From: Alectoria sarmentosa
Taxonomy: Eukaryota > Ascomycota > Lecanoromycetes > Lecanorales > Parmeliaceae
Assembly (NCBI GenBank): GCA_009733775.1
Contig: WOGZ01000233.1
Span: forward strand, 1-53,447
Length of the DNA: 53,447 bases
Direction of reading: 5' to 3'
Shown: piece after piece, positions 36,532 to 47,456 of the stretch
Numbering within the stretch: the stretch's first letter is position 1
How the letters are laid out: each line of letters opens with the position of its first letter
Notes under the pieces: generated by a model
Database searches by the model: none
What the model saw: the letters and a program-made list of their open reading frames with translations, nothing else
What the model was told of the DNA's origin: nothing
Position numbers and translations under genes: made by a program

Positions 36532-37875
36532 ATGGAGAACAAGAAAACGCCCAGCTCTGGTCCGATGGAGAATGCAGAGTCCATTTTAGATGCCATGATG
36601 GCCGAGCGACAGAAATTTTCCCAAAAGGATTCTGACGCGAGGACGAATCTCATCTCTCAAGCGCGCTCTCTGATCGCCGCCCTCGAGACACCCATGGAAT
36701 ACATACTTCAAATAATCTGGGCCAATGTGCGTCTCCAACCACTTCCATGACGGCGACTAACGCTTTCAGCCTACCCAATACACTGCCATACGCCTAGCTC
36801 TCGACTTGAAGATCTTTGAGACCTTGGCTACAGACGCTGGCCGACCAAAGACTGTCGCCCAGCTCTCCGTGCCTACTGGTGCAGATCACAATCTCATCGC
36901 GCGCATTGCTCGCCACCTCGCCGCTACCGCTGTTATTTGTGAGCCCCAGGCGGCCAAGTTTGGTCCTTCAGCACTTTCGCAGGCACTGACAGTCCCCAAA
37001 TATGCCGGCGGCGTCAAGTTTTGGTTCGTGTCATACTGTGGTCCTTGGCCTAAATTCAAGTTCCGTTATAGGCTTGCTGATCCTCAGTGCGGTACAGCTT
37101 TGACTCTTCGCTACCGACTTATGCGCAGATGCCCTCCTACTTTGCCAAGAACTCGTGGCAAAATCCCGAAGACGCCAACAACGGTCCATTCCAGCACGCA
37201 CATGGGCCCGGACACGCCTTTGCGTGGCTCAACGACCGGCCAGATACCATGGCAGCTTTCCACGCGTACGTGTACGGCCAGCGCGAGGAGCGGCCAAGCT
37301 GGATGGACGAAGGCTTCTACCCGGTGCACGAGCGCCTGATCCGTGGTCTGCATCTAGACGGAGACAGTTCCGCTCTGGTAGACGTAGGAGGAGGGGTGGG
37401 CTACTGCCTTGAAGAATTCCGCTTGAAGGTTCCGCAGTGGAAAGGGAGGTTGGTGCTACAGGAGCAGGAGGCCGTGGTCAAGCAAATCAGCGGTCTTGAC
37501 GCACGGATCGAGGTGATGGCGCAAGACTTCTTCAAACCACAGCCGGTCATGGGTGCGCGCGCGTACTATCTCCGCAGCGTTCTTCATGACTGGCCGGATG
37601 AGCGCTGTCGTGATATTCTGCTGCAGCTGAGAAATGCGATGAAGCACGAGTACTCGAAGATCTTGCTCGACGAGAATGTCGTCGCCGATCACGGCGCGTC
37701 CTGGCAGCACACGTCGCTGGACTTCTACATGATGGCGCTTGCGGGGGCGCATGAGCGGACGGAGAGTCAGTGGAAAGAGCTTCTTAGCAGTGTGGGCCTT
37801 GAGATTGCGGGGATATGGATTAAAGGGGATGGGAATCAGAGTCTCATCGAGGTTGTGACCAGTGGTCCCGCGTAG
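36532..37875 (+). CDS. SAM-dependent O-methyltransferase (COMT-like), copy 1
   Basis: Three exons (36532-36726, 36770-37040, 37088-37875) give about 417 residues, the usual length for fungal Methyltransf_2 enzymes, which methylate phenolic or carboxyl oxygen of secondary metabolites. The N-terminal helical dimerisation part contains ALDLKIFETLATDAG and the winged-helix LSVPTGADHNLIARIARHLA. The SAM-binding VDVGGGVGY starts at residue 253. The catalytic His is in HDWPDE (His322), followed by KILLDENVV. The C-terminus MALAGAHERTESQW and SLIEVV is intact. The second junction is weak: the obvious GTTCGT donor would break the frame, and only GTGGTC or GTCCTT keeps it, leaving a few extra residues. 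A compromised splice site or small frame error is possible. ATG 36532 follows an in-frame upstream extension that looks non-coding. Confidence 0.87.
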
Positions 37876-38577
37876 AACCGCAAGCAACGATCTTTGATCC
37901 AATCTTGTCATGATCAGAGGGACAAAGGATTTGAACCGGGATGATATCTGATCTTCTCCGGTCATAAGCGTGCGAATGCATTTTCCATTGTGAGGTGGAG
38001 ATCGTGGTATTTAGATCCTGGAAATGTATCATGAAAAGACTAGACTTATTCAGGGATCTCTCAGAAAGCCAGGCTGATTCGCTACCTTCCACATGCCTGT
38101 TGTACTAGGCCACTCGCCTTTCACGTATATATTCCATGCGTCCTTCCCTTCTTTGTAAGCGTTATATCTAAACATTCAATTTTGAGCAATCGAATCTGCT
38201 CACGAATTTGAATAGTTTTCAAACGACGCATATTAACATAATTAACGATCTCTCTCCTGCTGTAAAAGCCCATTTGATATACCGTTGATATCTCACATTG
38301 TCTTATTACGCTCTTTTAATATAATAATTTATGATTTATAAAATCGCTTATAAATTGCGAGAACATTAAAGATTTGAAATTTATAATGAATTTTTATAAA
38401 GAAAACATTTAAAATGATAATATCTTCAAAAACTTATGTTGCTTTTTGCGCTCTATCATTAAATTAATCTCGATTAAAAAAAAAATTTAATTATTTAAAT
38501 AAGAATAAATTTCATGAATATAATAATATAATATAAATAAAAGCTTTTATAAAAGCAAATCGTTTTATGCAATAACT
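37876..38577. other. Right edge of gene island 2, no gene
   Basis: Downstream of O-methyltransferase 1. GC falls to the AT-rich level near 38300. No gene is visible. Confidence 0.6.
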
Positions 38578-38850
38578 GTAAGGGCGAAAGTACTCAGAGC
38601 GGCCTGATAGGGCTCGCTTGGGTCGCTTGCTAGACTGCGTGCTACGTAGTTAAGGTGCGTCCTTAGCATGCTCGACAAAAGTCTTAAATATTCGCAATTC
38701 CCTTTTCTTTTTTTTTCTTTTTTAACTATTAATTCATTTAGCAACTTATTGATTGAAATTCGTTATTACGTTTATAAACCTCGTGATTGCTTAATTGCTA
38801 CGTAGCTTCATTGAAAAGAGACCTTGCTACCTCACAATAACGTTAAATTT
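38578..38850 (-). repeat. Repeat D, copy 2 (only lightly mutated)
   Basis: The reverse complement is co-linear with 2723-2991 (anchor-to-anchor distance 246 versus 245 bases). Unlike its surroundings it keeps many C and G outside CpG, for example GCGGCCTGATAGGGCTCGCT near 38600. It therefore shows what copy 1 looked like before C-to-T decay. No tRNA or rRNA structure and no frame are seen in it. Confidence 0.7.
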
Positions 38851-40024
38851 TAAGCTTCGTTATTTCGATTAACGTTTATTTTATTACACTTTAAATTATA
38901 TTAAATAATCTTTTATATTTAAAATCTCAAATTTTTAAAAAAAAATTAATTTATTAATTTTCGTTTATTATAATCGAGATTATATTAATTATAAATTTTA
39001 CTTTAAATGTGAAAAAATAATATAAAAAAAATCGTTTTTTTTTTAATTATATAAATTATAATGTGCGTATTTAATTTAAATTAAATATTAATAATGAAAA
39101 AGTCGACGAAGCTTTTCAAATTCTTTTATTATCGCATTATTTTAATATCGAAAACGATATTAATATATTTAATTATTATTATAATAAAATATATTAAAAC
39201 AATCGAATAAAGCTTTTCGATTAATTAATTTATCGTTATTTTTATTAAATATTATATTAATTATATATATTTTATTATTAAAAAGCTCAATTAATGATAT
39301 TATAAAATTAATATTTATTATTTATAATTTCAATTTGATTTCGATATCAAAAAATTTAACTTATTTTAATAAAACGTTTCGCAAATCATTTCGATAAACG
39401 TTTAAAAACGAAAAATTATATTTAAATTCGATATCGAGCGTAAACGTTAATTTAAATAATATTTTATCATTTTAATAAAATCGTAAAATAATAATTTGAA
39501 ATTAAATTATATTAATTTTAACAAACTCGAAAACATTAAAGTGTTGAAAATATTTTATAATATTTAATAAAAATTAAATTTTATCGTTAATTTTTAAATG
39601 TAAATTTATCAAATTGTAATAATTATTCACGTCTTTTTATATTTAAAAACTCTATTATTCGTTCGAATATATAAATTTCATAATTCGCATTTCGAAAATT
39701 AATAACAATAATAAGATCATTAATTTTATAGCTTATTATTAAAATGTAATAAAACGTTTTACTTATTTTAAAAACTTAATATAAATAATAATTTTTATAT
39801 TATTATTATTTAAAAACATAAATGAAAAATGATTAAGCGAAAATCTAAGCAAAAAAAGGAGCGATTTATTAATAAAATATTTATGTATATATAATTAATC
39901 AACAATGTTTTAATCATTTAAATCTCTTTATAATATTTTTTAAAATCGTAATTTACGCTTAATTTATAAAAATGTTATTCACATTTATACGATTAAATAA
40001 AAACTTAAATTTTCCAAATACGAC

Positions 40025-40030
<6 letters not shown>

Positions 40031-40065
<35 letters not shown>

Positions 40066-40071
40066 TATTAA
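40031..40071 (+). repeat. Poly(A)41 tract
   Basis: 41 consecutive A residues, much longer than other homopolymers in the AT-rich DNA. A retroposed 3' end or replication slippage are both possible. Confidence 0.85.
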
Positions 40072-41124
40072 AGATTATATTATAAATTAATTTATAATTA
40101 TTTATTTAAATCGATTTATCTTTGAATAAGCGAAACGTATAAAAAATAAAAAATAAATTCGTTCGATTATTGTTTACGCTCGCGATAATTATAATTATAA
40201 TTATATATAACATTTATTTTAATTTTAAATATCAATTTTTATAATTAATTATTTCTTTAAAACTTTACGATTTTTAATAAAATTTTTACATTTTTTTTAT
40301 ATAATATACATTTATTTAATATAAATCTTTTATTTTATAAATTAATTTCATTTATATATCGCTATAAATAATTAAAAAATTAATTTTATATTTTAATTTT
40401 ATATTATCGAAATTATAATACAATTTTTTATAAAATTAAAAAATTTGATTTAATTTTATATAAAAATAAAGTTTTTCAAAATTCGATATTAAAATAATAC
40501 GTATAAGTTTAAAGTTTATTTTATATAATTTATATTAATAATAAATTTTCGTAAATTCTTTTCAATAAAATCTTATTTTATAAATTTAATATTTATTGAA
40601 AATTTATATAATTCGCTTTTTTAATCGTTATAAAATCTTTTTTAAGTTATAAAACTCAACTTTAAAATAGTTAAAATTTTGATAAAATTTTAAATAATAA
40701 CGTTTATTAAATTTTCGAATAACGAATATACGATTACCTTTTTTTATTTAAAAAGAAATTTCATTTATAAATAAAATTCGTATTTAATTTTTTATAATTT
40801 AATATAAATGTTTTTATTATTATTTAAGTATTAATTTATTTATTAATTTATAATATTAAAAATTGAAAATTAAAAATACAATTTCGAAAATCGACTTTAC
40901 GAAGATATTTACGTACGATAAATTTAAAAACTTATATTATTAATTTTATAAATAAAAGTATATAATTTTAATCACATTCGTTTCGAGTATTTATTATTAT
41001 ACGAAATAAAAATTTGAGATTTTATACGTTAATCTTTTTTAATAAACGTAAAATAAAAATTTTATTATTTTATATAATTTTAAATTTAAAAATACGTATT
41101 AAAAATTAAACGTAAAATTAAAAT

Positions 41125-41210
41125 AATATATATAAAATAAAAGATTTATATAAATATAAAATTAAGTGTTAAGTCGCGCTAAGCTCGATCGAATCTCGTA
41201 TAAAAAGATA
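41125..41210 (-). repeat. B-family LTR fragment
   Basis: The plus-strand order AAGTGTTAAGTCGCGCTAAG then CTCGATCGAAT matches the middle of the B LTRs (compare 17855-17895 and 31500-31530). Both ends are too diverged to place. Confidence 0.45.
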
Positions 41211-41440
41211 AATAAATAAAAAAAGATAAAATTATAATAATGCGCTTAATTATTAAAATAAAAATTTCGATAATTAATTTAATTTATAAAATAATATTAT
41301 TAAGTATATTATTACGATTTATAATATATAAACGTTGTAAAACAATTAAATATTTATTAAATATATACGATTTCATTTTGTGAGTTAATTGTAGAAAGAA
41401 AGAAACGCGAAAACGCGAAAATCGCGAAAATCGCGTAAAT

Positions 41441-42078
41441 CCTTCTAACGACCGCTAGTACGTAGTAGGGTTAGGTCTCGGGAGCTTTGCGCCCGCTTGC
41501 TGTACTAAAAATACAATGAGAGTAGATTTCAGGGTGAGATAATTTGGTAACAATGTATTAAAGAAGTAGTGCTTAGGGGCCTATATCCAGATCAATACAC
41601 GTAGGGGGTGTCTTGGTAATTTCCTCTACGCTAAAACTGATTGGCCAATTAAGGGCCTGTATGTGAGGCATATTCAGCTATAACAGAAATCACTCGGCCG
41701 TTATAGCATCTGAGCCTTGACCATGATTACCGTCATAATCGTCCGTGACTTGTTATCCTATATCCTAATTTCCAAGTGGGAATAAATGGCGGCTAATCGG
41801 AGGTAGTCCACAGGAATGACGCAATCAAAACATGTGGGTCCAGCGCAATGGAACCCTTGTCGCTCTGGGTCTTTTGGGTGGCAGCCACATCGGTAAAAGA
41901 TTCGTATCTCTGGCGCATCGCTGGTTATAGGTACATTCTTTTCCATGGACAGTACGTATTGTTAGCCATCGCTGTACAAGCATCTGTAGTGCTGTACCAT
42001 TCCTCTCATTATCTAGTTGCAGGTGGTGGAACTCTCTGAAGGCCCAATTGGTTTGAGGAACCTCGTTCTCTCAACACT
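41441..42078. other. 5' flank of O-methyltransferase 2
   Basis: Balanced-GC sequence upstream of the start codon. A 62-residue minus-strand frame (41946-41758) has five Cys clustered as CGC...C...C..C but no start context, family or signal peptide, so it is not called. No promoter element can be assigned. Confidence 0.45.
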
Positions 42079-43525
42079 ATGAACGGCCGAGGAACCAAAA
42101 TGGAAGACTTCCAATTTTTGCATCCAGAAACAAGTCGGCTTTTTCAAGAGCTCAGCAATCTTGATCACTCGAGTTTAAGCGACAATGCAGAACGAGTGCA
42201 GATCAAAGAAGCTCTCGGTGCCGCTCTATCGCGACTTGAAACGCCGTGGGAGACAGTGCTACGAATAGTCTTCACGCAAGTAGGTCTACTCAAACCTCTA
42301 TCATGATTTCTGAGGACGAACTAAATAGTAAAACTTTGCAAAACATAGCCTGCACTAGCCGCCGCGCTGAAGGTATGCTTCGACATAGGCCTATTCCAAA
42401 AATGGGTGCAAGAGCATGGCAGCCGACAGGTGTCTGGAGAAGAGCTCGCCAAGCTTGTTGGAGTAGATCCTTCACTGCTGGGTGCGTTGCGTTGATTAGA
42501 GATTCTTATACAGGAGAACCCACACTGATGGGGTTTCTTTGATAACAGCGCGCCTCCTCCGGCACCTTCATGCAACCCATACGATTCGCCAAACCTCGCC
42601 CGGCATCTACGACCTCACAGAATTCTCGAAGGCCCTTAGCACACGCGAAATAGGCAGCGCAATTCCTTTCCTGTACACTCCTCTCGTCTCTACCAAACCC
42701 AAAAATAACACTCGGAAGGTACAATAACACCCTCCCTGGCTTCGCCAACCTGCCCACCTTCCTCCAAAGCACTCAGCACGCGAATCCCACCGATGCAACC
42801 AATACGAACTGGCATCACATGCGCGGCCTTTCGCGCTTCGACGAGCTCAAGCAGCGCCCTGCCGACATGGCTATTTTCCAAGCTGTCATGACTGCATACG
42901 CCACCTCAAAGACGCCCTGGACGGATATATTTCCGACAATGCAGCTTTTCGACGCAAGCAGACTCGACGTCCCGCTCCTCGTCGACGTGGGCGGCGGGGA
43001 GGGGCATGATATCGAAAGGCTGCGTAAGCGCCTGGTCCATACGGAGCCTGGGGCGCTCGTACTGCAGGACTTGAGGCCGGTGATTGACAGAGCGGCAGTG
43101 CATAAGAGCGTCAGGGCGATGGTGCATGATTTCTTTGAAGAGCAGCCTATAAAGGGTATGTGCTGCTCCATCTAGATGGCTCTGCGAGATACTAAATATA
43201 TATAGGCGCAACGGCATACTATCTCCATACGGTCCTACACGACTGGCCTGACGCGCGGGCAGTGGCAATTTTGTCCCACATCGTAGCCGCAGCCGAGCCA
43301 AACTACTCCCGCATCCTGATCCACGAGACGGTCGTCACGGATATACCGTCTGCGCCCGACACCACCTCCGACCTACAGATGATGATGGCGCTCAGCTCCT
43401 TCGAGCGTACGGAGTCCGCGTGGCGCGATATACTCGCCGCCACAGGGCTGGATGTAGTCAAAATTTGGCGAGCGCCTGGAAGTGCGGAGAGTATCATTGA
43501 GGCTATAAGAAGGGAAGGATCATGA
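42079..43525 (+). CDS. SAM-dependent O-methyltransferase (COMT-like), copy 2
   Basis: Five exons (42079-42279, 42349-42481, 42549-42672, 42719-43155, 43206-43525), all with GT-AG introns in consistent phase, give 404 residues. Family: fungal Methyltransf_2 O-methyltransferases acting on small aromatic metabolites. Visible: PALAAALKVCFDIGLF; helix-turn part GEELAKLVGVDPSLLARLLR; TIRQTSPGIYDLTEFSKAL; NWHHMRGLSRFDEL; SAM-binding VDVGGGEGHD (residues 241-250); catalytic His in VLHDWPDA (His310); ILIHETVV; and C-terminal FERTESAWRDIL with SIIEAI. No defects. The intron pattern differs from copy 1, so this is not a recent duplicate. It converges on the prenyltransferase gene with a 284-bp gap. The start could also be the second in-frame Met (MEDFQ). 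Confidence 0.93.
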
Positions 43526-43809
43526 TTTGACGGAGATATCATAGTAAGACCTTTCAATATCGCGCGCGCGAGTCATGGGGGATTAGTTTTCTGGCTTGCT
43601 GTGGGAGGCAACCGCGCTGATACAGAAACAGAAAATGGTACTGTACAGACAAAAAAACGAATACCAGACACTATTGCCTCTTTACCGTGTAGGACGGGAT
43701 TCATCTTTACTATTATTCCAAACTTACGCCTCATGCATAGTAGTAAAGGCCGCTGACGATATCACAATGAATCCACATTCCTCATTGTCACCTGTTCATG
43801 GCTCTATGC

Positions 43810-44829
43810 TCACCGGAGTAGGCCCACGAGATATTCGCCGACCAAGCCACTGCCAATGCCGTAGCCGACAAGCACGTTGCCCCGATTGAACCACCACCCG
43901 CAGCTGGCAGGCTCTTTCAGGTCGACACCCTCAACCATAGTGAAAAGGCCCAGCGCAGTGCCGCCACATGTGAGCGCCGTATAGACCATTCCACCTGACG
44001 GCGCCGAGTCCTTTATGACGAACAATACGGCGATGAGCGAGAGCAGCTGGAATAGAACCAAGACCCGCAGAAACGCGCGTGCGGCGTCGCCCCAGTAGAT
44101 CATGGTCGAGCCAACGCCGGCTTTGTGGTCATCATCGACGTCCTGCGCCGCGTAGATGGTGTCGTTCAATAGCGTCCAGAACACAATCGCGGCGCTGAGG
44201 CAGAATGCACCGGTTGCGTTGGCGTACTGTGCGTTGAGACTAAACGGAATCGACTGGCCAAGCGCTGGAAAGGAGACGAAGACACCGAGTGAATGCGCAA
44301 AGCCTAGGACGATCTGCGGATGGTGTGTCACGCGCTTAGTGAACGGATATAGGACGTGGAGGGCGAGGAAAGGCAGCGCATAAAGGAAGCAGTCCTGCGG
44401 AAGAACAAGGAATGTGCCCAAGACCAGGACGGTCTGAACGAGAGTCCAGGCGGCAGCTCGTGTTGTGGAGATGGCGCGGCGGGCAAGTGGCCGGATTCGA
44501 GTGCGGGCGACCTGGCGGTCGATATCTTGGTCGATAATGTCGTTCCAGGTGCAGAGCATGCCACGCATGAGGAAACTAAGGAGGAGAAGCTTCGCATTGG
44601 CAGTGACCATGCTGAATAGACTAATGCCGTGGCCTAGACAGCCAACGAGGCAGGTGCCGTAGAGGCACGGGAAGTAAAACATCATGATGCCTGCGGGCTT
44701 GTGAATGCGAATGAGCTCTGCATAGGGTTTGACGAAGTCAGGCAGGGAGCTAAGAGGCCACGAATTATGGCAGGCCTCAAGAGTCGTGCGTTCAGAAACG
44801 CTGAGCGTAGAGGCTGCCTTGGCTGCCAT
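43810..44829 (-). CDS. UbiA-family prenyltransferase (4-hydroxybenzoate / meroterpenoid type)
   Basis: A single intronless frame of 339 residues, typical for fungal cluster UbiA enzymes. These integral membrane enzymes attach an isoprenoid diphosphate to an aromatic acceptor using Mg2+. Both Asp-rich signatures are visible: NDIIDQDID (96-104) and YAAQDVDDD (226-234), joined by about nine hydrophobic segments. The start IRIHKPAGIMMFYFPCLYG resembles secondary-metabolism members more than mitochondrial Coq2, and no clear mitochondrial leader is seen. It converges with O-methyltransferase 2 and is divergent from the FAD monooxygenase, so prenylation, methylation and hydroxylation genes are packed together. 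Acceptor and prenyl length are unknown. Confidence 0.93.
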   Translation of the reverse strand: MAAKAASTLSVSERTTLEACHNSWPLSSLPDFVKPYAELIRIHKPAGIMMFYFPCLYGTCLVGCLGHGISLFSMVTANAKLLLLSFLMRGMLCTWNDIIDQDIDRQVARTRIRPLARRAISTTRAAAWTLVQTVLVLGTFLVLPQDCFLYALPFLALHVLYPFTKRVTHHPQIVLGFAHSLGVFVSFPALGQSIPFSLNAQYANATGAFCLSAAIVFWTLLNDTIYAAQDVDDDHKAGVGSTMIYWGDAARAFLRVLVLFQLLSLIAVLFVIKDSAPSGGMVYTALTCGGTALGLFTMVEGVDLKEPASCGWWFNRGNVLVGYGIGSGLVGEYLVGLLR

Positions 44830-45960
44830 CTTGCACTGTTGTGGTGGTGTCGAGGTGAAAGTGGCGGCGACGAAAGCAATGAAGAGTCAATTAAGGGGCT
44901 AAGATTAGGGGCACATCTCGTTTGTGTACAGATCATGGATAGAACGTGGTGCAGATCGAATCCTATAAGAATTCCTAGCTTTGGCGATCTGCCCATTCTT
45001 TTACCGGGTTTCAACGAAATTGTGCAGAGAACGGCATGGGTAACCCCTCTCCTGGTAATGGCAGTGCTGTATGCTGTCCCCCGCACAGTACTGCAGCACA
45101 TCGACCTCCACTTCCTCCTCAATAGGGCCGCCAGCGACTAATGCAGCAATCCTGTAATGCGTCAGGTCTATGGCTGCAGCTTATTAACCACGCAGCACAC
45201 CTGCAGTGACTCCCTGCAGAAGAATGCTAGTAGAGAAGTTTTCCTCGATGCAGATCCCGAACACTATTTCGATCCGAGAGTTGGACGGTGTGACGAAGGC
45301 ATTCCCAGCTGGCCATAGAGTATGTCGCTCGGTGAGGGCTATATCCTGCAGCAGGTTTCATAGAACAATACATCTTCTTCTACCCACGCGAGTGCTGTTC
45401 TTGTCCCATGACGTTTTTCTGAGGGGGGAGTGCTTGTATCTATTCGAGGGGTGCATGCATATCAGCAATTGGTGTACACGGATGTCGGGTAATCTTGCTC
45501 TCGAGCCATCGGGTTCTTTGACCTCAGGTTTTTCTTCCTGGCCCGCAGAATAATCATCAATCGATCCGAAGTTCGATCAACCGCCTCACCCCTGCTCGTT
45601 TTGTTGTTGCAATCTCGCTTCAAGTTGCTGAATGAAAGAAATCTCGCCAATATTCTCTGATCAGGATTAGATTATTCGAAAATGATGTGTATCAACAAGT
45701 GAGTCTGAGGTCTCGTTATCAGGACCTACTTGCGTTACCGTTCGACCCCCTTGAAAGACATTAAATATAACTGAATTTGCTGTAAGGTGTAAATTCTATA
45801 CGCCCAAATTGACATCCCTAAGCAATAGAGCAATCGTTGCGCGGGAAAGCGGCATGCGACCCGTCTTCGTCGTAAAAACGCCATAATTCTAATCATTCTT
45901 GAAGCTCGATGTGTCCATCTTTTGACACCTCTGCAATAGTGCGTGCCGTATTTGCGGAAC
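44830..45960. promoter_or_regulatory. Divergent intergenic region, prenyltransferase / FAD monooxygenase
   Basis: About 1.13 kb between divergent starts. Open frames here are short and without family resemblance. Several CTGCAG palindromes cluster between about 45090 and 45225; their relevance is unknown. No regulator site can be assigned. Confidence 0.45.
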
Positions 45961-47456
45961 ATGCTGAAACTGGACATTGGAATTGCCGGTGGTGGCATAG
46001 GGGGCCTGGCGGTGAGCGTCGCTCTCAGTCGCCTGGGCCACACAGTAACCGTATATGAGGCTGCCTCGGACCTCGTACAAGTATGCACGGGTGCACACGC
46101 TTTGCTCCGGGGCTTTACCCCACTGACGACATCTGCAGATCGGCGCTGGCATTCAGGTAACTCCGAACGCCAGCAAGCATCTCCTACGATGGGGCGTAGG
46201 CGAGCATCTCCCTGAGCTTCGTGATAGCACGCCCTGTTTCAAAGTCCGTCGCTGGGAAGATGGAAAGCTCATCGGCCGCATGAAGACAGAGGAGCACCAT
46301 GAACGATACGGCGGGCCATACGTGCAGGCACATTGCGCAGACTTGCAACAGTCTCTCCTCAAAGTCGCCGAGCGTAATGGCGTCAAAGTGCACACAAAAT
46401 CGCGTGTCGTCGACTACGACTTCGACAAGCTAACCATGGTCCTCCATGATGGCCAGAGAATCGAGAAAGATTTGGTTTTCTCGGCAGATGGTGAGTCACA
46501 GTTGTTTTCGTACGAAGAACGGAGGAGAGTTGATGGTGGAGTAGGTATCAAGTCAGTTGCCCGTCGAAAATAAAGCAATCTTGCCGACTTGGCTACAGTC
46601 TCCACGGGCCTTGCTGTGTTCCGAGCAGCCCTAGACGTGTCAGCAGTCTCGAATGATCCGGAACTAGCCCATCTCAATCGGGAACCTGGATTGAATCTGT
46701 GGTGAGCTTTTCACTGGCTCGAATGAGGATCGTAACCCGGACACTGATAAAGATTCAAGGATTGGTCCGCAAAGGCATGCTGCTGCGTATGCCATGCGCG
46801 GTGAAAGCTTGGTAAACTTGGTTTTGGAGTGCCCAGAGCCGAAGGATCCTTCTGAGTGGGATGAATCGACTTATGTCGAGGATATCCAGGCGTTGTTTCA
46901 AGGTTGGGATCCAAAGTACTGTCCCATTATCTTCCACTACGACACTTTGTTTTTGTTGACACTTGCGAAAGTTTGACGAAAATGCTCCGGAAGATTAAAT
47001 CGCCTCTGAAGTGGCCCTTGAGTTTCAGTGTCCCACTTGAGCGATGGTCTTCAGACTCTGGGAAGATTGTGCTCGTGGGAGACGCTGCTCACGTCGTTCC
47101 GTCATTTCTCGCCCAAGGTAAGCGTTCCCATCTTCTTTTGAAGTACCCGATATTTCGGCTATTGACCTTTATCAGGCGCCGCTATGGCAATTGAAGATGC
47201 AGCGTCATTGGCAAACTTTTTGTCGGAAGTTTCATACAAGGAAGAAGTTCCCCAAGCTGTCCTAGCTTTTGAAGACACTCGCATGCGCCGCAAGATCAAA
47301 GTGCAGGAACTGTCATTGCACAATCTGCGTTTGTACCACCTGGAGGATGGCGAGGAGCAGCGAAAGAGAGACGGCCTGCAAAGTGGGAATGAGGAGCCGT
47401 CTCCAATTTGGAGCAACGTTGAGGAGCAATCTTGGCTTTATAGACACGATATATAG
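45961..47456 (+). pseudogene. FAD-dependent aromatic monooxygenase (salicylate-hydroxylase type) with one in-frame stop
   Basis: Six exons (45961-46080, 46139-46490, 46545-46701, 46760-46915, 46972-47117, 47176-47456) with 54-58-bp introns keep phase and span 404 codons. Homologous enzymes hydroxylate, often with decarboxylation, aromatic acids using NAD(P)H and O2. Visible: GGGIGGLAVSVAL (FAD Rossmann, residues 10-22); IGAGIQVTPNASKHLLRWGV; LVFSADG then IKSVARRK; TGLAVFRAAL; GWDPNLTKMLRKI; and the second FAD motif VLVGDAAHVVPSFLAQGAAM (Asp299). The one defect is a TAA at 46571-46573 (codon 167), between ARRK and SNLADLATVST, not removable by any splice that keeps phase. All else is intact, so decay is very recent, or the stop is a sequencing error or read through. 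The C-terminus (YRHDI) is a little short. ATG 45943 is an alternative start. Confidence 0.85.

Larger units (their letters stand above)
38851..41440. repeat. AT-rich decayed repeat DNA with a 41-nt poly(A)
   Basis: RIP-type composition. An uninterrupted run of 41 A lies at 40031-40071; it could be the tail of a decayed non-LTR element or a simple repeat. A B-LTR-like patch (GTCGCGCTAAGCTCGATCG) is at about 41165-41190. A short CGCGAAAA-type tandem (about four units) sits at 41404-41438, at the island border. No coding frame is seen. Confidence 0.6.

Noticed and set aside
38580..38680. GC-rich patch in AT-rich DNA, considered as a tRNA or other RNA gene
   Set aside because: No cloverleaf could be drawn, and the patch is fully explained as part of repeat D shared with 2723-2991.
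41455..41475. TAGGGTTAGG-like telomere repeat
   Set aside because: Only about one and a half units, with no array around it.
41758..41946. 62-residue Cys-containing minus-strand frame, possible small secreted protein
   Set aside because: No signal peptide, and a short frame of this kind is expected by chance in balanced-GC DNA upstream of a real gene.
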